Below are positions 37,301-50,496 of a DNA stretch of 64,000 nt, piece by piece. Position numbers and translations under genes: made by a program. Where the stretch lies: contig CM042544.1 in NCBI GenBank assembly GCA_023630585.1, positions 18,885,256-18,949,255 on the forward strand. The letters are read 5' to 3'. This DNA comes from Cranoglanis bouderius (lineage: Eukaryota > Chordata > Actinopteri > Siluriformes > Cranoglanididae). Within the stretch, counting starts at the first letter, position 1. Each line of letters begins with the position of its first letter. The notes under the pieces are model-generated. The model searched no databases. It saw only the letters and a list, made by a program, of their open reading frames with translations, and had not been told where the DNA came from.

Positions 37301-38671
37301 TGTAATTGTATATAAATGTAAGACGTGTCATACATTTACAGAATAAAGTAACATGTTACTGTGTTCAAATGAGTGAATGTGTGTGTTACTGCAGAACATT
37401 CAACCTCTTACCAGTTAACACTTAGTTTGTGCTTTTGTTTTTCTTTTTTAGCATTTTTAATATAGTGATTTAACTTCTGCTTTAGAGCTTATGGACAATC
37501 AGTTGTTTTTTTGTTTTCAAAATATAATGTTTTTTTTTATTTAAAATCCTTTGAACAATGTACAGCATAGCCCACATAGATACATTTAATACCTTTTTCA
37601 TAGCCTTAAATTTGCACAATGTTTGAAGGACAACATTGAAATAAAGTTTTTTCGAAAAAATACAGAAAATAAAAATCGGCCTTTTAACCCAACTAACTGA
37701 TTAATCGAAGAAAAAATCGACAGATTAATCGATTATCAAAATAATCGTTAGTTGCAGCCCTATGTAACACAGTGGTAAACATGCCTCTGTCCCAAGTTGA
37801 AGGCATCAAATTCTAAATTTGTTTATATTCACAAAATACAATTACGTTGGTCAGTGAAAACACTGAATATGTTTTCTTTGTACTTTTGTCAGTTAAAGTT
37901 TCAAGAGACTTGACAAGTCACAGATTTTTGTTTTTATTGCATTTTAGAAAAAGATCCCAACTATTCTGGAAATGGGATTAGTAGTTGGTTTAAAATGGTA
38001 CATTTATTAGCATGTTATATTACTGCAAGCAGCACTCACTAATATAGGTGTGACATGGTTGTCACTTCAGAATTAAAATGTCCTCACATTTAACTGTCTA
38101 CTATTCACACTGATAGCGCCATGGCAGTTACAGGCTAATTAACATGAGAGCTTTTGCAGTATTAGGTGTAGACTTTTAGGACTACTGCTGAAGATTGCAA
38201 TGATCTCATCGTAGTCTAGCCACGCAAGAATGACACTTTTCTTTTTAAATGTAAGGTCAGACTACTTGTCTACCTACACTCTTGGTGTTGAAAATCTAGC
38301 TTCATGCAGTTTCAAATATATTGGTCTTTCTTTCCTCACTGATAGAAGGTACAGATAAAAGTAAAAAGCTACCTACGAAAATAAGTTGCCATGTTATAAA
38401 CTAGTTTTAGTTTATTGCTTTAGAAATGGACTTTTCCCAGTCGCTCGATTCAGAACAGAGAGCTGGATCAAATCAAGTAACTCAAAATAAATCTAGTTTC
38501 ATTGGTTCCCCATAGGAAGCTGGGCAGAGAAGACTTACCGCACACTTGGCACTCCAGTATGGTATTCCTAATGAGAGACATCTCCTTCACCTACAGTAGG
38601 CAGACAGATATGCACATTCACACACAGTCAAAACACAGCAAAAATAACTAAAAATATCATGATCCACTCTT

Positions 38672-38721
<50 letters not shown>

Positions 38722-41302
38722 GTTCTCTGATATCTTGTCGAAGCTCACCCAGGATCTGATTAAAGATAATGAGTTGTCCAATCAGAACTTTGGTGTGATC
38801 ACCTGTGACCAACAAACATAATTCTTTATTATATGCACCAACAAATACATATGTTCTATAGTTGGTTTATAGAACTCACCGAGAATGGAGTTCACTTCTC
38901 CATTTACTATGAATGGAAGCAAAGACAGAGACGCAAATTCATAAAAAACAAAATACCCCTAGAATTCACTACAGACATTCAGTAATACTCTGAGATTATC
39001 TTAGAATACACTGACATAATCAAAATCAATATTATTGTACGTTTCATTGTCCAGCTGAGCATCTGGTGGTGTGTTACCTATGTTGTATGAGGAGGAGTCA
39101 CCCTGAAAAGGGCAGTCAGTAAGAGCACCTGCATTAGCTACAGTCCCCCCAAGAGCTAGTTTTAGGCTCTCCACTGATCCCTGTAACCAAACACAAACAT
39201 TCTCATACAAATAATAATAATATCCCTAATTTACTCACTCAAGCTGCCCTTCTCCCACAGGTTCAATTCAAAAATAGAAATGTGGGCCAAATTACGTAAC
39301 TTTAACCAACCTAGTCAAAACTCTCTGCTGTATCATGTTTTTATGTGTGCTAAGAGAGAACAAGTAAAGCGGTGTCTGAGCAAAGTTACTATACCTGAAG
39401 CCGAGCATATGCCTTGTAGCCATTTCTTATCTCCACCAACTCCGCCTCCGCAGGCAGGGCGACCAGTGGAGGCAGGCGCTGGGCGGAGTCAGCCAGGCGG
39501 CAGTTGACATAAAGCTCAAGGCTGAGGTTTTCTCTTTGCAGACCTCCTATGCGGAGGATGATGGACTGAGCACGCCCGTCTGCCAAGTTAGAGCTTTGCA
39601 GATTTACTGTGTGCAGCTTGCCGTCCTCACGAACATAACGCACAAGAGCTGTCAGAACAGTAATGTCATTATTCCAAACTTTACTAACAGTGACCTTAAA
39701 TGTTGATATTACCACTTATAAAGTAGTTAGTAATAATCCAAACATTATAGTGCAGTCAACACACTTAAGTATATAAAGGGTGATTTATGCAATGCAGTGG
39801 GGCCTTTGTGGAAGGTAAAAGAACATCAGTGTGTGTATTTGTATGTGTATAGTAACAAAGTATTAAGACTACCCTCTGGTGACCTCAGTATTGTTTTTTT
39901 TTTAATTTTTTTTTTTTTTTATTGGAACAGTTCGAGCATTGTTCTCATAGCCTGGCTGTCTTAGTAATGTATTGTTCTGGTCTCTCCCGCCTTCATGCAG
40001 CACTATACAGACAGCAGCACCCTGCTCAATACTGCCAGCACATCACGTTTAGATTTACTCTTATGTCTATAAGTACCTTTGTTGATTTTGCCCATGATGG
40101 CAAGCTCCAGGTACTTTTTATTGTCCTGCTTATTGTAGAAGCCAAGTAGCACTCCTCCAAGTTTGGGTGGCAGGCGGAAGGTGGAGACGATGTAGAGATC
40201 ACTAAGAGTCTTCAGTGCTCCCGACATCTTTTCCACTGCAGCCACATTCTGCTTGACATCCTGCAGAGCCAACATGTCTATCACTGAAATACAGGACGCA
40301 TGGATTTTAGTGCTTAAGCAGGCATTTGCAGCTAATACACAATTATGATAAATGTTTCAATGAATATTCCAGGACTTTTCCGAATTTAATCTGCATGTTT
40401 CAGTGTTTTGGTGTCCCCCCCCCCCCCTTCTACTTTTGAGCCCCATATACACACTCATCCTAGAATAAAAAGTTGTTTTTTCTTTTGCAAATACTGAATT
40501 GCATTTCCATGCATGTTTTGATCTGTATCCTGTAAAAGCTTAGGATATATTATTTGCTTGTCTGGTTTTTAACTCCTTAATTCCTTGCAATGCAAGAAAA
40601 ATAATTAAATATGAAGGGTGTTGTGAGACTATAAGAATATAATTGCATTCTTTCCACTCAAAATACAATAGTAGGTTTGCCATCTAGCAAGTAGTAATAC
40701 CCCCTTACAACGTAGGTGCTCCCCCCCCCGTCCGAACCACCGTCCTTGAGTATGGGCCTGTTGTGGAAAGTGCAGAGTTTATTTTTTATTTTTTTTAACC
40801 CAGAGCCTAGACATTTCCAAGCCCAATGCCCAAAGAATCTATAAACAACACATCCTCCCAACTGCAGAATAAACTAATGAGAAAGGTGGGAAAATATTTC
40901 CTTCGTATAGCACCATGAATATATCAGTGCACTTTTAACAACAAATGTGCACACAAATATTATATACATACTATTTATTTCACCATCTCCTCCTGGGGAA
41001 ACCAAGTACTTTTTACTTTTATTTTATTTACAGCAATATTTAGGTATTTGCAAGTATTAATCAATTGCCTCCACTTTGACACAAGCATTAAGCATTATCA
41101 ACCATATAAGCACTAATCTGAGTATATAATCTCTGACAAGTGTCACATTTACACCATTTGGGACACTCAGTGCCTTCTAAAGAACCCTGCTGTCTACCAA
41201 TTGCTCTCCCTCTTAGTCATTTCTCACATATTGACTCACTTACTATCAAAATGTTTATGCAACGGCCTGTGGCAGGCCAGCAGTACTGCAGCCATGACAA
41301 GG

Positions 41303-41386
<84 letters not shown>

Positions 41387-41677
41387 CTGAGGTAAAGACA
41401 GAAGGAAAGAATGAACCAAGGAGACAGTACACAGATCCAGGGTAGTGGGAAATCTTAACCCCTGTGTTGTCTCTCTCTGTGTTCATGCTGCTTTAGGTCA
41501 CCACACAGATACAGATGGGTGACAAATCAAAGGAAAAGCCACCCTGTTATCCATCTCTTGAGAAAGATGCAAAGGACTTCAAAGGTAGATGAGCTAAGAT
41601 ATCTAGAATATGTCAAAGACATATGTGTTGAGATGCATAAAGTATTCTTGAAATGCATGTGTACTACTACTACTACT

Positions 41678-41726
<49 letters not shown>

Positions 41727-42540
41727 CTTACCTATAAAACATATAAATACACACTTTGAAATGTTCTTGCTTTCTCAAAGGGTACTATATGGAAACGTTT
41801 CGGAAAGGGAAACCCTCTGTTGTAGGCTATAACCTACAGTAACCTTTTACAATAATTGGTGTATAAACAAAACGGAATATTGTTTCTGTTATTTTATGAA
41901 GTTTATTTTGTAAGCATGACATGATTCATTGGAACAACCACAGCAAAATTCAGCTGTAATGTCTGAGGTTGTTGAAGATGCTCAATGCATACAAAGGAAA
42001 TGGGGTTTTTAAGGTTTTTTTTTGTTTGTTTGTTTGTTTTTGCTTGTTTGTTTTTGCATAGTTTCATATTACAGTCTTCTGTAATGTCAGTATATATTGT
42101 GTACCCCTAATGTATTTGTCACATGCATTCAGTTCTGTTTGGTGGAGAGCTTAGTCTTTTGAACAAACTTGTTCAACGTGTGAATCGCTCCTTCCATTTT
42201 AATCAACTTGAAATTTAAATTATACAACTTAAATTATAAAGAAGTCCTATGTCTGTCTAATGTGCTTGTTATAGCAAACAGCTAGACATACCTGTTAAAC
42301 TGATTTTTAAAAAACCTTTTAACCTTTTTTTAAATTATTTTTTTATTTTTTTAAACAAATCTAAAGAGAAAGGCAGTTTTTGTTTAAATCATTTAAGCAT
42401 GTAATAAAACAGAACATAAGACAGGTTGGGGGAGTAATAATGATACCTTGGTTGTCTTGTTTCTCCAGAGGTTCACACAAGCAGGAGATCTGCATCATGG
42501 TCAATACAATCCAGACTGACACAGATCGCATTGCACCCAT
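16652..42540 (-). CDS. thbs3: Thrombospondin-3, 23 coding exons, complete
   Basis: Secreted, calcium-binding, pentameric extracellular matrix glycoprotein. Exons on the minus strand: 42540-42447, 40283-40077, 39648-39395, 39180-39078, 38906-38880, 38802-38720, 38590-38539, 36292-36144, 36053-35913, 34992-34918, 34770-34618, 34398-34288, 30744-30637, 30476-30317, 29183-29065, 27568-27516, 22719-22517, 21989-21811, 21500-21452, 21257-21061, 20836-20664, 17047-16908, 16713-16652. All junctions are AG/GT and all phases fit, giving 2892 nt (963 residues plus TGA), close to the known length of about 956. The start ATG has A at -3 and G at +4 and opens a signal peptide (WIVLTMMQISCLC). Absence of VWC and TSP1 repeats puts it in subgroup B. 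The tail DTVPEDFE and the mtx1 neighbour favour thbs3 over thbs4 or COMP. The paralogue (a or b) cannot be decided. Confidence 0.97.
17617..17696. repeat. (TA)n followed by (CA)n, left of a Tc1 insertion
   Basis: About 60 bp of TA followed by about 18 bp of CA, ending exactly at the Tc1 terminus. Confidence 0.95.
17697..19248 (-). mobile_element. Tc1 element inserted in a TA microsatellite (thbs3 intron 21)
   Basis: Terminus cagtatctcacaaaagtgag at 17697 is mirrored by cacttttgtgagatactg ending 19248. Each end carries a second inner copy of agtgagtacacccct about 130-200 bp inside, the IR/DR arrangement of Tc1-like transposons. The internal gene is on the minus strand. Confidence 0.9.
17876..18946 (-). 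pseudogene. Near-complete Tc1 transposase with a shifted central segment
   Basis: One open frame of 356 codons includes a helix-turn-helix (ELSEDLIKRIVALHKDGLGY), hook GRPKKLS, and catalytic residues in WSDETKINLFG, FQHDNDPKHTSK and SPDLNPIEHLW. The middle reads CLAYSQAWWWECHGLGL, whereas the neighbouring frame at the same place reads VLPTVKHGGGSVMVWGC, the conserved family box. Two compensating indels have therefore garbled the centre, so the protein is probably inactive. The first 24 residues before MAPHGKELS are probably not part of the original protein. Confidence 0.82.
19249..19326. repeat. (TA)n microsatellite, right of the Tc1 insertion
   Basis: About 78 bp of uninterrupted TA starting immediately at the Tc1 end. 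Confidence 0.95.
20150..20310 (+). other. Exon-like open segment in thbs3 intron 21, unidentified
   Basis: Begins after a pyrimidine-rich tract and CAG (ctcactgtctctccag) and stays open on the plus strand through VHYSSFRWICISTGTKEI and TTTIEGQEAQPLTKV to TAG. I do not recognise it. It could be an antisense exon, a repeat fragment or chance. Confidence 0.2.
22755..24130 (-). mobile_element. Tc1-like element with long inverted repeats, 35 bp from thbs3 exon 17
   Basis: Ends are tccccaattccaaaacagtt (22757) and its inverted form aacttttttggaattggggt ending about 24126. Inverted repeats extend roughly 350 bp: both arms encode MIGYKKSILERQS. The minus strand retains a transposase N-terminus (KKLHLQIVEQFQNNVPQRKI, then MNISSATVHNIIKRF) but the catalytic core is lost. 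The family also occurs at 36415-37985. Confidence 0.85.
24661..25025 (-). mobile_element. RTE-like LINE 3' fragment
   Basis: The minus frame reads MRWFGHVQRRESEYIGKRML, then ELPGWRPRGRAKRRFMD and DRARWRQMIRCGDP, the very C-terminal end seen in endonuclease/reverse-transcriptase retroelements of fish. Truncated on both sides. Confidence 0.7.
25340..26517 (-). mobile_element. Tc1 element with broken transposase (thbs3 intron 16)
   Basis: Termini cactcactgagcactttatt (about 25339) and the inverse aatgctcagtgagtg (26517) are flanked by TA. Minus-strand fragments give TLRRMGCNSRRPCRVPFLS, HQAGGGDVMVWGMFSW and SPDLNPIEYLWDVVEREI, with frame breaks near 25640 and 25900. Confidence 0.85.
26711..27065 (+). 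repeat. SINE-like fish interspersed repeat, forward orientation
   Basis: Reads gtggcacagtaagtagctgt, then cctcacagctccagggtccc, tgtgtgggtttcctcccacc and attgcccctaggtgtgaatg, ending in gaatgaaagaatga. This is the forward version of the repeats at 1796 and 2196. Confidence 0.7.
27137..27363 (+). repeat. tRNA-derived SINE with Pol III B box
   Basis: A B-box-like GGTTCAAGCCC is at 27188-27198, followed by the fish SINE body (ccactgttgggttcttgagc, aaggcccttaaacctctctg) and an AT-rich tail with acaaataaatgctgctgctt. No intact tRNA fold is expected. Confidence 0.65.
27859..28898. mobile_element. Non-autonomous hAT element with near-perfect 8-bp target duplication
   Basis: Ends tagaggtcgaccgat and atcggtcgacctcta are inverted. 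Flanks are gtacaaac (27851-27858) and gtacgaac (28899-28906), matching at 7 of 8 bases, the hAT target-site length. No transposase frame inside. Lies in thbs3 intron 15. Confidence 0.85.
29526..30274. mobile_element. MITE-like element flanked by TTAA (thbs3 intron 14)
   Basis: Inverted ends aggaaaaatccacc (29526) and ggtggtgttttcct (to 30274) lie between TTAA copies at 29522-29525 and 30275-30278. TTAA duplication is the mark of piggyBac-type insertion. No coding capacity seen. Confidence 0.6.
30975..32480 (+). mobile_element. hAT element relic with degenerate BED zinc finger (thbs3 intron 12)
   Basis: The left end tagggttgtcaaaagtaccg, followed by gtacttcggtaccaagtcgg, is a hAT terminus I recognise; the mirrored right end was not found, so it is truncated. 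At 32270-32460, frames on the plus strand give VWKYFGFEADHKGNIN-like and LKHLKDRHPDLFKEFKLSS-like peptides, the BED-type DNA-binding finger of hAT transposases, interrupted by stops and frameshifts. Confidence 0.65.
33100..33640. repeat. Fold-back repeat with separated inverted arms
   Basis: The arm at about 33110-33200 (caagcccaaaatggcaaaat, then attggtcaggaaattagcaa) is inverted at about 33520-33625 (ttgctaatttcctgaccaat, then attttgccattttgggcttg), with about 320 bp between. A third partial arm lies at 33935-34010. Probably a non-autonomous DNA transposon. Confidence 0.6.
34288..36292 (-). other. thbs3: thbs3 exons 8-12: EGF-like repeats
   Basis: Five exons encode about residues 274-483. 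The calcium-binding EGF consensus DIDEC spans the exon 8/9 junction and appears again in exon 10. A possible N-glycosylation site (NGTHC) lies in exon 8 and another (NQT) in exon 11. Exon 12 closes with the invariant DTDIDGYPD and PCMDNNKHCKQ that lead into the type-3 repeats. Cysteine spacing is intact in every repeat. Confidence 0.94.
35060..35415 (-). repeat. Possible degenerate tRNA-derived SINE, reverse orientation
   Basis: In reverse it begins gggccccagagtggcagaaa and has a weak B-box-like gtcagtttgaatcct. Support is modest. No coding content; thbs3 intron 9. Confidence 0.35.
36415..37985 (+). mobile_element. Tc1-like relic (family of 22755) split by a hAT MITE
   Basis: The left boundary is approximate. 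The plus strand carries PASVMVWGCISAHGMGHLHM, ISQDSARPHCACATTV and DWPASGPDLSPI, then LKSVIKRKGDVT. The element is interrupted at 36946 and resumes at 37763, ending near gatcccaactattctggaaa. It fills much of thbs3 intron 8. N-terminal coding part missing. Confidence 0.75.
36946..37762. mobile_element. hAT MITE nested in a Tc1 relic, perfect 8-bp duplication
   Basis: Ends tagggctacaacaactaat and gataatcgtta...gcagcccta-type inverse are mirrored (tagggctgcaactaacgat when reversed). The 8-bp direct repeat tgtaacac flanks both sides (36938-36945 and 37763-37770) without mismatch. No transposase inside. Confidence 0.88.
38539..38906 (-). other. thbs3: thbs3 exons 5-7: coiled-coil pentamerisation segment, with a 27-nt micro-exon
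   Basis: Exon 5 (38906-38880) is only 27 nt; joined to its neighbours it reads VNGEVNSILG, the conserved entry to the coiled coil. Exon 6 (38802-38720) encodes the heptad region LIIFNQILGELRQDIREQ. Exon 7 (38590-38539) encodes KEMSLIRNTILECQVCG, whose paired cysteines form the inter-chain disulfides of the pentamer in this family. The exon 6 donor lies directly on a long GT repeat (see findings). Confidence 0.93.
38674..38719. repeat. (CA)n microsatellite at the thbs3 intron 6 donor
   Basis: Forty-six bases of CA that, on the transcribed minus strand, read GTGTGT immediately after exon 6. Confidence 0.95.
39078..40283 (-). other. thbs3: thbs3 exons 2-4: N-terminal TSPN (laminin-G-like) domain
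   Basis: Three exons encode about residues 32-219. Exon 2 starts VIDMLALQDVKQ and exon 3 carries LRIGGLQRENLSLELYVNC, the usual beta-sandwich pattern of the thrombospondin N-terminal domain. Exon 4 contains the CPFQGDSS stretch that links this domain to the coiled coil. Exon phases are 1-1, 1-0 and 0-1. No in-frame stop was found across the joined exons. Confidence 0.93.
41306..41387. repeat. (GT)n microsatellite
   Basis: About 82 bp with one interruption (gtgagtg); thbs3 intron 1. Confidence 0.95.
41680..41723. repeat. (AAT)n microsatellite
   Basis: About 44 bp of AAT/ATA repeat preceded by (TAC)n; thbs3 intron 1. Confidence 0.92.
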
Positions 42541-42702
42541 GTTCTTGGATAAAGCGAGACAAGAAGAACAGGTTGATCTCTCTAGTGGAAGAAAAAAAAA
42601 AAGAATTATAAAACTGAGAAGTTTTCCTTATCAAACCAATGCGGGTGAAGTTGTGGGTGCCACGTTCAGAGCGCGCTTCTTCCGACCAACTGGCTCGTGC
42701 GC

Positions 42703-42756
<54 letters not shown>

Positions 42757-42860
42757 GGGGTGGGGGATATCCAATTAAGCGCGCGCGGCGGTGGGTGTGT
42801 ATCGGGTAATTAACAGCGGTGGACTTTATGACTCTTTATGATTCGGCTCTTTCGAGCTAC
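42541..42860 (-). promoter_or_regulatory. Probable thbs3 promoter and 5' UTR region
   Basis: The DNA just upstream of the thbs3 ATG is locally CpG-rich around 42655-42800 (gcgcgcttc, gctcgtgcgcgc, gcgcgcgcggcggtggg) and contains a GA repeat (42706-42757). No clear TATA box sits at a useful distance. The call rests on position and composition only. A Tc1 element begins at 42898 and limits how far an undisturbed promoter can extend. Confidence 0.4.
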
Positions 42861-42897
42861 CCGTTTAACTGAGCCTTTTTTGGCATCCCAACACATA

Positions 42898-43990
42898 CAG
42901 TGCTGTGAAAAAGTGCCCCATCCTGATTTCTTCTGTTTTGTGTATATCTCATACTAAATGGTTTTAGATCTTCAAACGAAATACAACATAAAACAAAGGC
43001 AACCTGAGTAAACACACAATACAGTTTTTATTTATTAATTTTTTATTGGAAAAAAAAAAAGTTATCCAACACCTATCACCCACATAAAAAAATGAGTTGT
43101 GCCACCTTTAGCAGCAATAACTACAACCAAACGCTTCCAATAACTGGAGATCAGTCTTTCACAGTGCTGTGGTGGAATTTTGGCCCACTCTTCTTTGCAG
43201 AACAACTTTAGTTTAGCCACATTGGAGGGTTTTTGAGAATTAACTGAACGTTTAAGGTTCTGCCACAGCATCTTAACTGGTTCAAGTCAGGACTTTGACT
43301 AGGCCACACCAAACATGAATTCATGTTTCCCTCAATTATTGCAAGTTGCCCAGACCCTGAAGCAGCAAAGCATCCCCACACCATCACACTTCCACCACCA
43401 TGCTTGACCGTAGGTATGGTGTTCTTTTTGTGGAATTCAGTGTTTGGTTTATGCCAGATGTAATGGGACCCCTGTCTTCTAAACAGTTCTACTTTCGACT
43501 CATCAATCCACAGAACATTCTCCCAAAAGGTTTGAGGATCATCAAGGTGTGTTTTGGCAAAATTCAGATGAGCCTTAATGTTCTTCTGGATTAGCAGTGG
43601 TTTTCGCCTCGCCACTCTTCCATGGATGCCATTTTTGCCCAGTGTCTTTCTGATAGTGGAGTCATGAACAAGAGAGGCCTGTAGATCCTTTGATGTTGTC
43701 CTTGGCTCTTTTGTTAGTTCCTGGATGAGTCGTTGCTGTGCTCTTGGAGGAATTTTGGAAGGCCGACCACTTCTGGGAAGGTTCATTACTGTGCTGAGTT
43801 TTTCCATTTGGAGATATTGGCTCTCACTGTGGTCCTTTGGCGTCCCAGAGCCTTTGAAATAGCTTTGTAACCCTTTCCAGACTGATGTATTTCAATCACC
43901 TTCTTCCTCATCATTTCTGGAATTTCTTTCAACTTTGGCATAGTGTGTTACTGGGTAAGACCTTTTAACCAACTTTTAATCACCACAGCC
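42898..43990 (-). mobile_element. Tc1 element, right end missing
   Basis: The left terminus cagtgctgtgaaaaagtgcc starts at 42898 beside TA. The right arm is not found: beyond about 43990 the sequence switches to a different fish mariner-type repeat (ctagtggaaagccttcccag, to about 44095). Same family as 55402-56411, opposite orientation. Confidence 0.8.
43062..43941 (-). pseudogene. Tc1 transposase pseudogene
   Basis: Starts MPKLKEIPEMMRKKVIEIHQ at 43941 with a helix-turn-helix. After a frame break near 43810 it continues NLPRSGRPSKIPPRAQQRLI, LWIDESKVELF and VKHGGGSVMVWGCFAASGSG. A deletion then joins NMNSCLVWPSQSPDLNQLRC, removing the second catalytic Asp region. Confidence 0.82.
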
Positions 43991-44099
43991 ATGCTCCAAA
44001 ATCTAGTGGAAAGCCTTCCCAGAAGAATGGAGGTTGTTTCAATAGCAAAGGGGGAGCAATTTTGGAATGGAATGTTCAACCTTGTAACATTTCATTAAC

Positions 44100-47884
<3,785 letters not shown>

Positions 47885-49002
47885 TACAAGTGCATCTCAA
47901 AAAAATTAGAATATCGTGGAAAAGTTCGTTTTTTCCGTAATTCAATTCAAAAAGTGGAACTTTCAAATATTCTAGATTCATTACACATTAAGTGAAACAT
48001 TTCAGGCCTTTTTTGTTTTAATCTTGATGATTATGGCTTACAGCTCATGGAAATGAGATACTGGAAAAATCCAGTTTCTTAAAAATATTAGAATAAAGAA
48101 TTTATAACACAGCAATGTTGACCTGAGAAGACTCTAATCACCTAATCAACTCAAAACACCTTTTTACTCAAAACACCGTTGCTCAGTGGTCCAAAGGCCT
48201 CTTTACAGATTAAAGTAAATTTTGCATTTCATTTGGAAATCAAGGTCCCAGAGTCTGGAGGAAGAGTGGAGAGGCACAGAATCCAAGTTGCTTGAAGTCC
48301 AATGTGAAGTTTCCATGATGATGATTTAGGGTGCCATGTCATCTGCTGGTGTTGGTCCACTGTGTTTTCTCAAGTCGAGAGTCAATGTAGCCATCAACCA
48401 GGAGATTTTAGAGCACTTCATGCTTCCATCTGCTGACAAGCTTTATGGAGATGCTGATTACCTTTTCCAGCAGGACTTGGCACCTGCCCACAGTGCCAAA
48501 CCTACTAGTAATTGGTTTGCTGACCATGGTATTACTGTGATTGATTGGCCAGCCAACTCGCCTGACCTGAATTTTGTCAAGATGAAGATGAGAGACACCA
48601 GACCCAACAATACAGACGAGCTGAAGGCCGCTATCAAAGCAACCTGGACTTCCATAACACCTCAGCAGTGCCACAGGCTGATTGCCTCCATGCCACGCCG
48701 CATTGATGCAGTAATTCATGCAAAAGGAACCCCGACCAAGTATTGAGTGCATAAATTAACATACTTTTCAGGTCAACATTTCTGTATTATAAATTCTTTA
48801 TTCTAATATTTTGACATACTGTACTTTGATTTCCATGAGTTGTAAGCCATAATCAAGATTAAAACAAAAAAGGCTTCAAATATTTCACTTTATGTGTAAT
48901 AAATCTAGAATATATTAAAGTTCCACTTTTTGAATTAAATTACAGAGGGGAAAAAAAAAAAAACTTTTCCATGATATTCTAATTTTTTGAGATGCACCTG
49001 TA
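47885..49002 (+). mobile_element. Tc1 element with internal deletion
   Basis: Ends acaagtgcatctcaaaaaaa (about 47886) and its inverse ttttttgagatgcacctgta (to 49002). The outer termini resemble those of the element at 1-1376. Confidence 0.83.
48204..48746 (+). pseudogene. Tc1 transposase C-terminal remnant
   Basis: Retains FCISFGNQGPRVWRK-like, MSSAGVGPLCFLKSRV, LFQQDLAPAHSAKPTSNWF and DWPANSPDLN, ending KGTPTKY. Lacks the N-terminal DNA-binding half, and the segment holding the catalytic Glu is deleted (SPDLN joins VKMKMRD). Confidence 0.82.
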
Positions 49003-50452
49003 GTATCCTCATGCTCCTCAGATGATGAATGGGGAGACTAGACAGCAGCGGATGTGTAATACTCTGAGATGAACCAGACCAGCTGGATAGAATGAGAGAC
49101 AAGTGCCACTACTGAGTAACCACATAAAGCAAATTTAAAAAGTCCATAGAGTATCAAGTATCACTAGAAAGGCATTTTTAAACCATAAGAAAATACACTC
49201 ACTTTGGCAGAGTGGGTGAAAGGAGTCTATCACAAGTTTTGGAGGACAAGTGAGCTGTAGCTCCACATGGTACACGTGGTCTGATGTCTACAGAAAAAGA
49301 TAACTGTTTTCAAGTCGTATTTAATACTGGGTCATACGTCACTATATGACTGTTGGAAGGTCTCAGTGTGTCTGTGCTGGCACACAGTAAAGTATCCAGG
49401 TGATTCTCACAATTCCTCGTGGTTAGAAGGGGTGAAATATCCAATGTATTTCCAAGAGGAACCTTGGAAGTAACCAAGAGGAGTTCCTTGTTTCAACCAT
49501 CTGAAAACCCCAAAATAGCATCATCCAAAAAATATTAAAAACTAGTTAATCTGATACACATTCACCCTACTCATATTTTAGATTCAAATTAAATTAACCG
49601 TTACTGGTAAATCTGGTTTGTTTCTGTGCTAATGAAATTTATGGTGATGTCTTTGGTGCTCGATGGATTATATTAATTGATTTGAGCAGCCTGCCCATTT
49701 CTATTCTAATCAGTTTGTTTAGTAGGCCAAAGATTCAAAGATTCAACTTGCATGTTAATACTAGATGATCAATTCACACATACCAAACTGCCGCTGGACA
49801 TATACTCTCTGAAACTTTAAGATCTTTTTTTTTTTTTTTTTTTTTGTTCTTGCTGATAGTGGACTGTGTGAAACGGCAGCTGGACATTATCATTTGAATT
49901 CTTAAGACCACTTAAGGATGTGCTAATGTCGTACCTTTTTTTACTTTCACAGCAGCAAAATCTAAAATCACAACTATTTGTTCTATTTTTGAGCATTTCA
50001 ACCAGACAAGTGTGGAGTGGACCTGAAATAGATAGCAAATCTAACTCACTTGTGTAACTGTAACCATAGCTCATCAGCCAGGTCATCAACTGTTCGTTAC
50101 ACTTACTAAATAAAGGATGACCCCTTTCTGTAGACACCTACCCCAAATTACTACAGATAAGACAAGAGTCACAAAAAATAAACACACTTTTACTGCTGAA
50201 TGTGATTTAGAATGGCATGCAGGTAAGGAAATGGATTATATATAAGAAATGCAGCAGGTCCCTGAAGTACACACATTAAAAAACTGTGATAAATGGTAAG
50301 ACAGACAGGTTTTTAGTGCTGAGGGGAGGAAAGCTTTGCATACCAAACACCTATAGAGACATATAAACACTACTACAAACTTCTCATCTTGCAAGCAAGT
50401 ACACACAGGCAAGTACACACACGCAAGTACACACACGCAAGTACACACACGC

Positions 50453-50496
<44 letters not shown>

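Noticed and set aside
40370..41100. Search for an extra thbs3 exon between exons 1 and 2
   Set aside because: Exon 1 (phase 1) joins exon 2 directly and gives the expected TSPN start, so no further exon is needed.
41201..41445. Long open frames encoding Cys-Val or Thr-His dipeptide repeats (also 46221-46588, 38587-38781, 53519-53707)
   Set aside because: These are translations of CA/GT microsatellites, with no independent coding signal.
42380..42778. Plus-strand 132-codon frame over the thbs3 first exon
   Set aside because: It overlaps exon 1 on the opposite strand, contains a GA microsatellite translation and has no recognisable domain.
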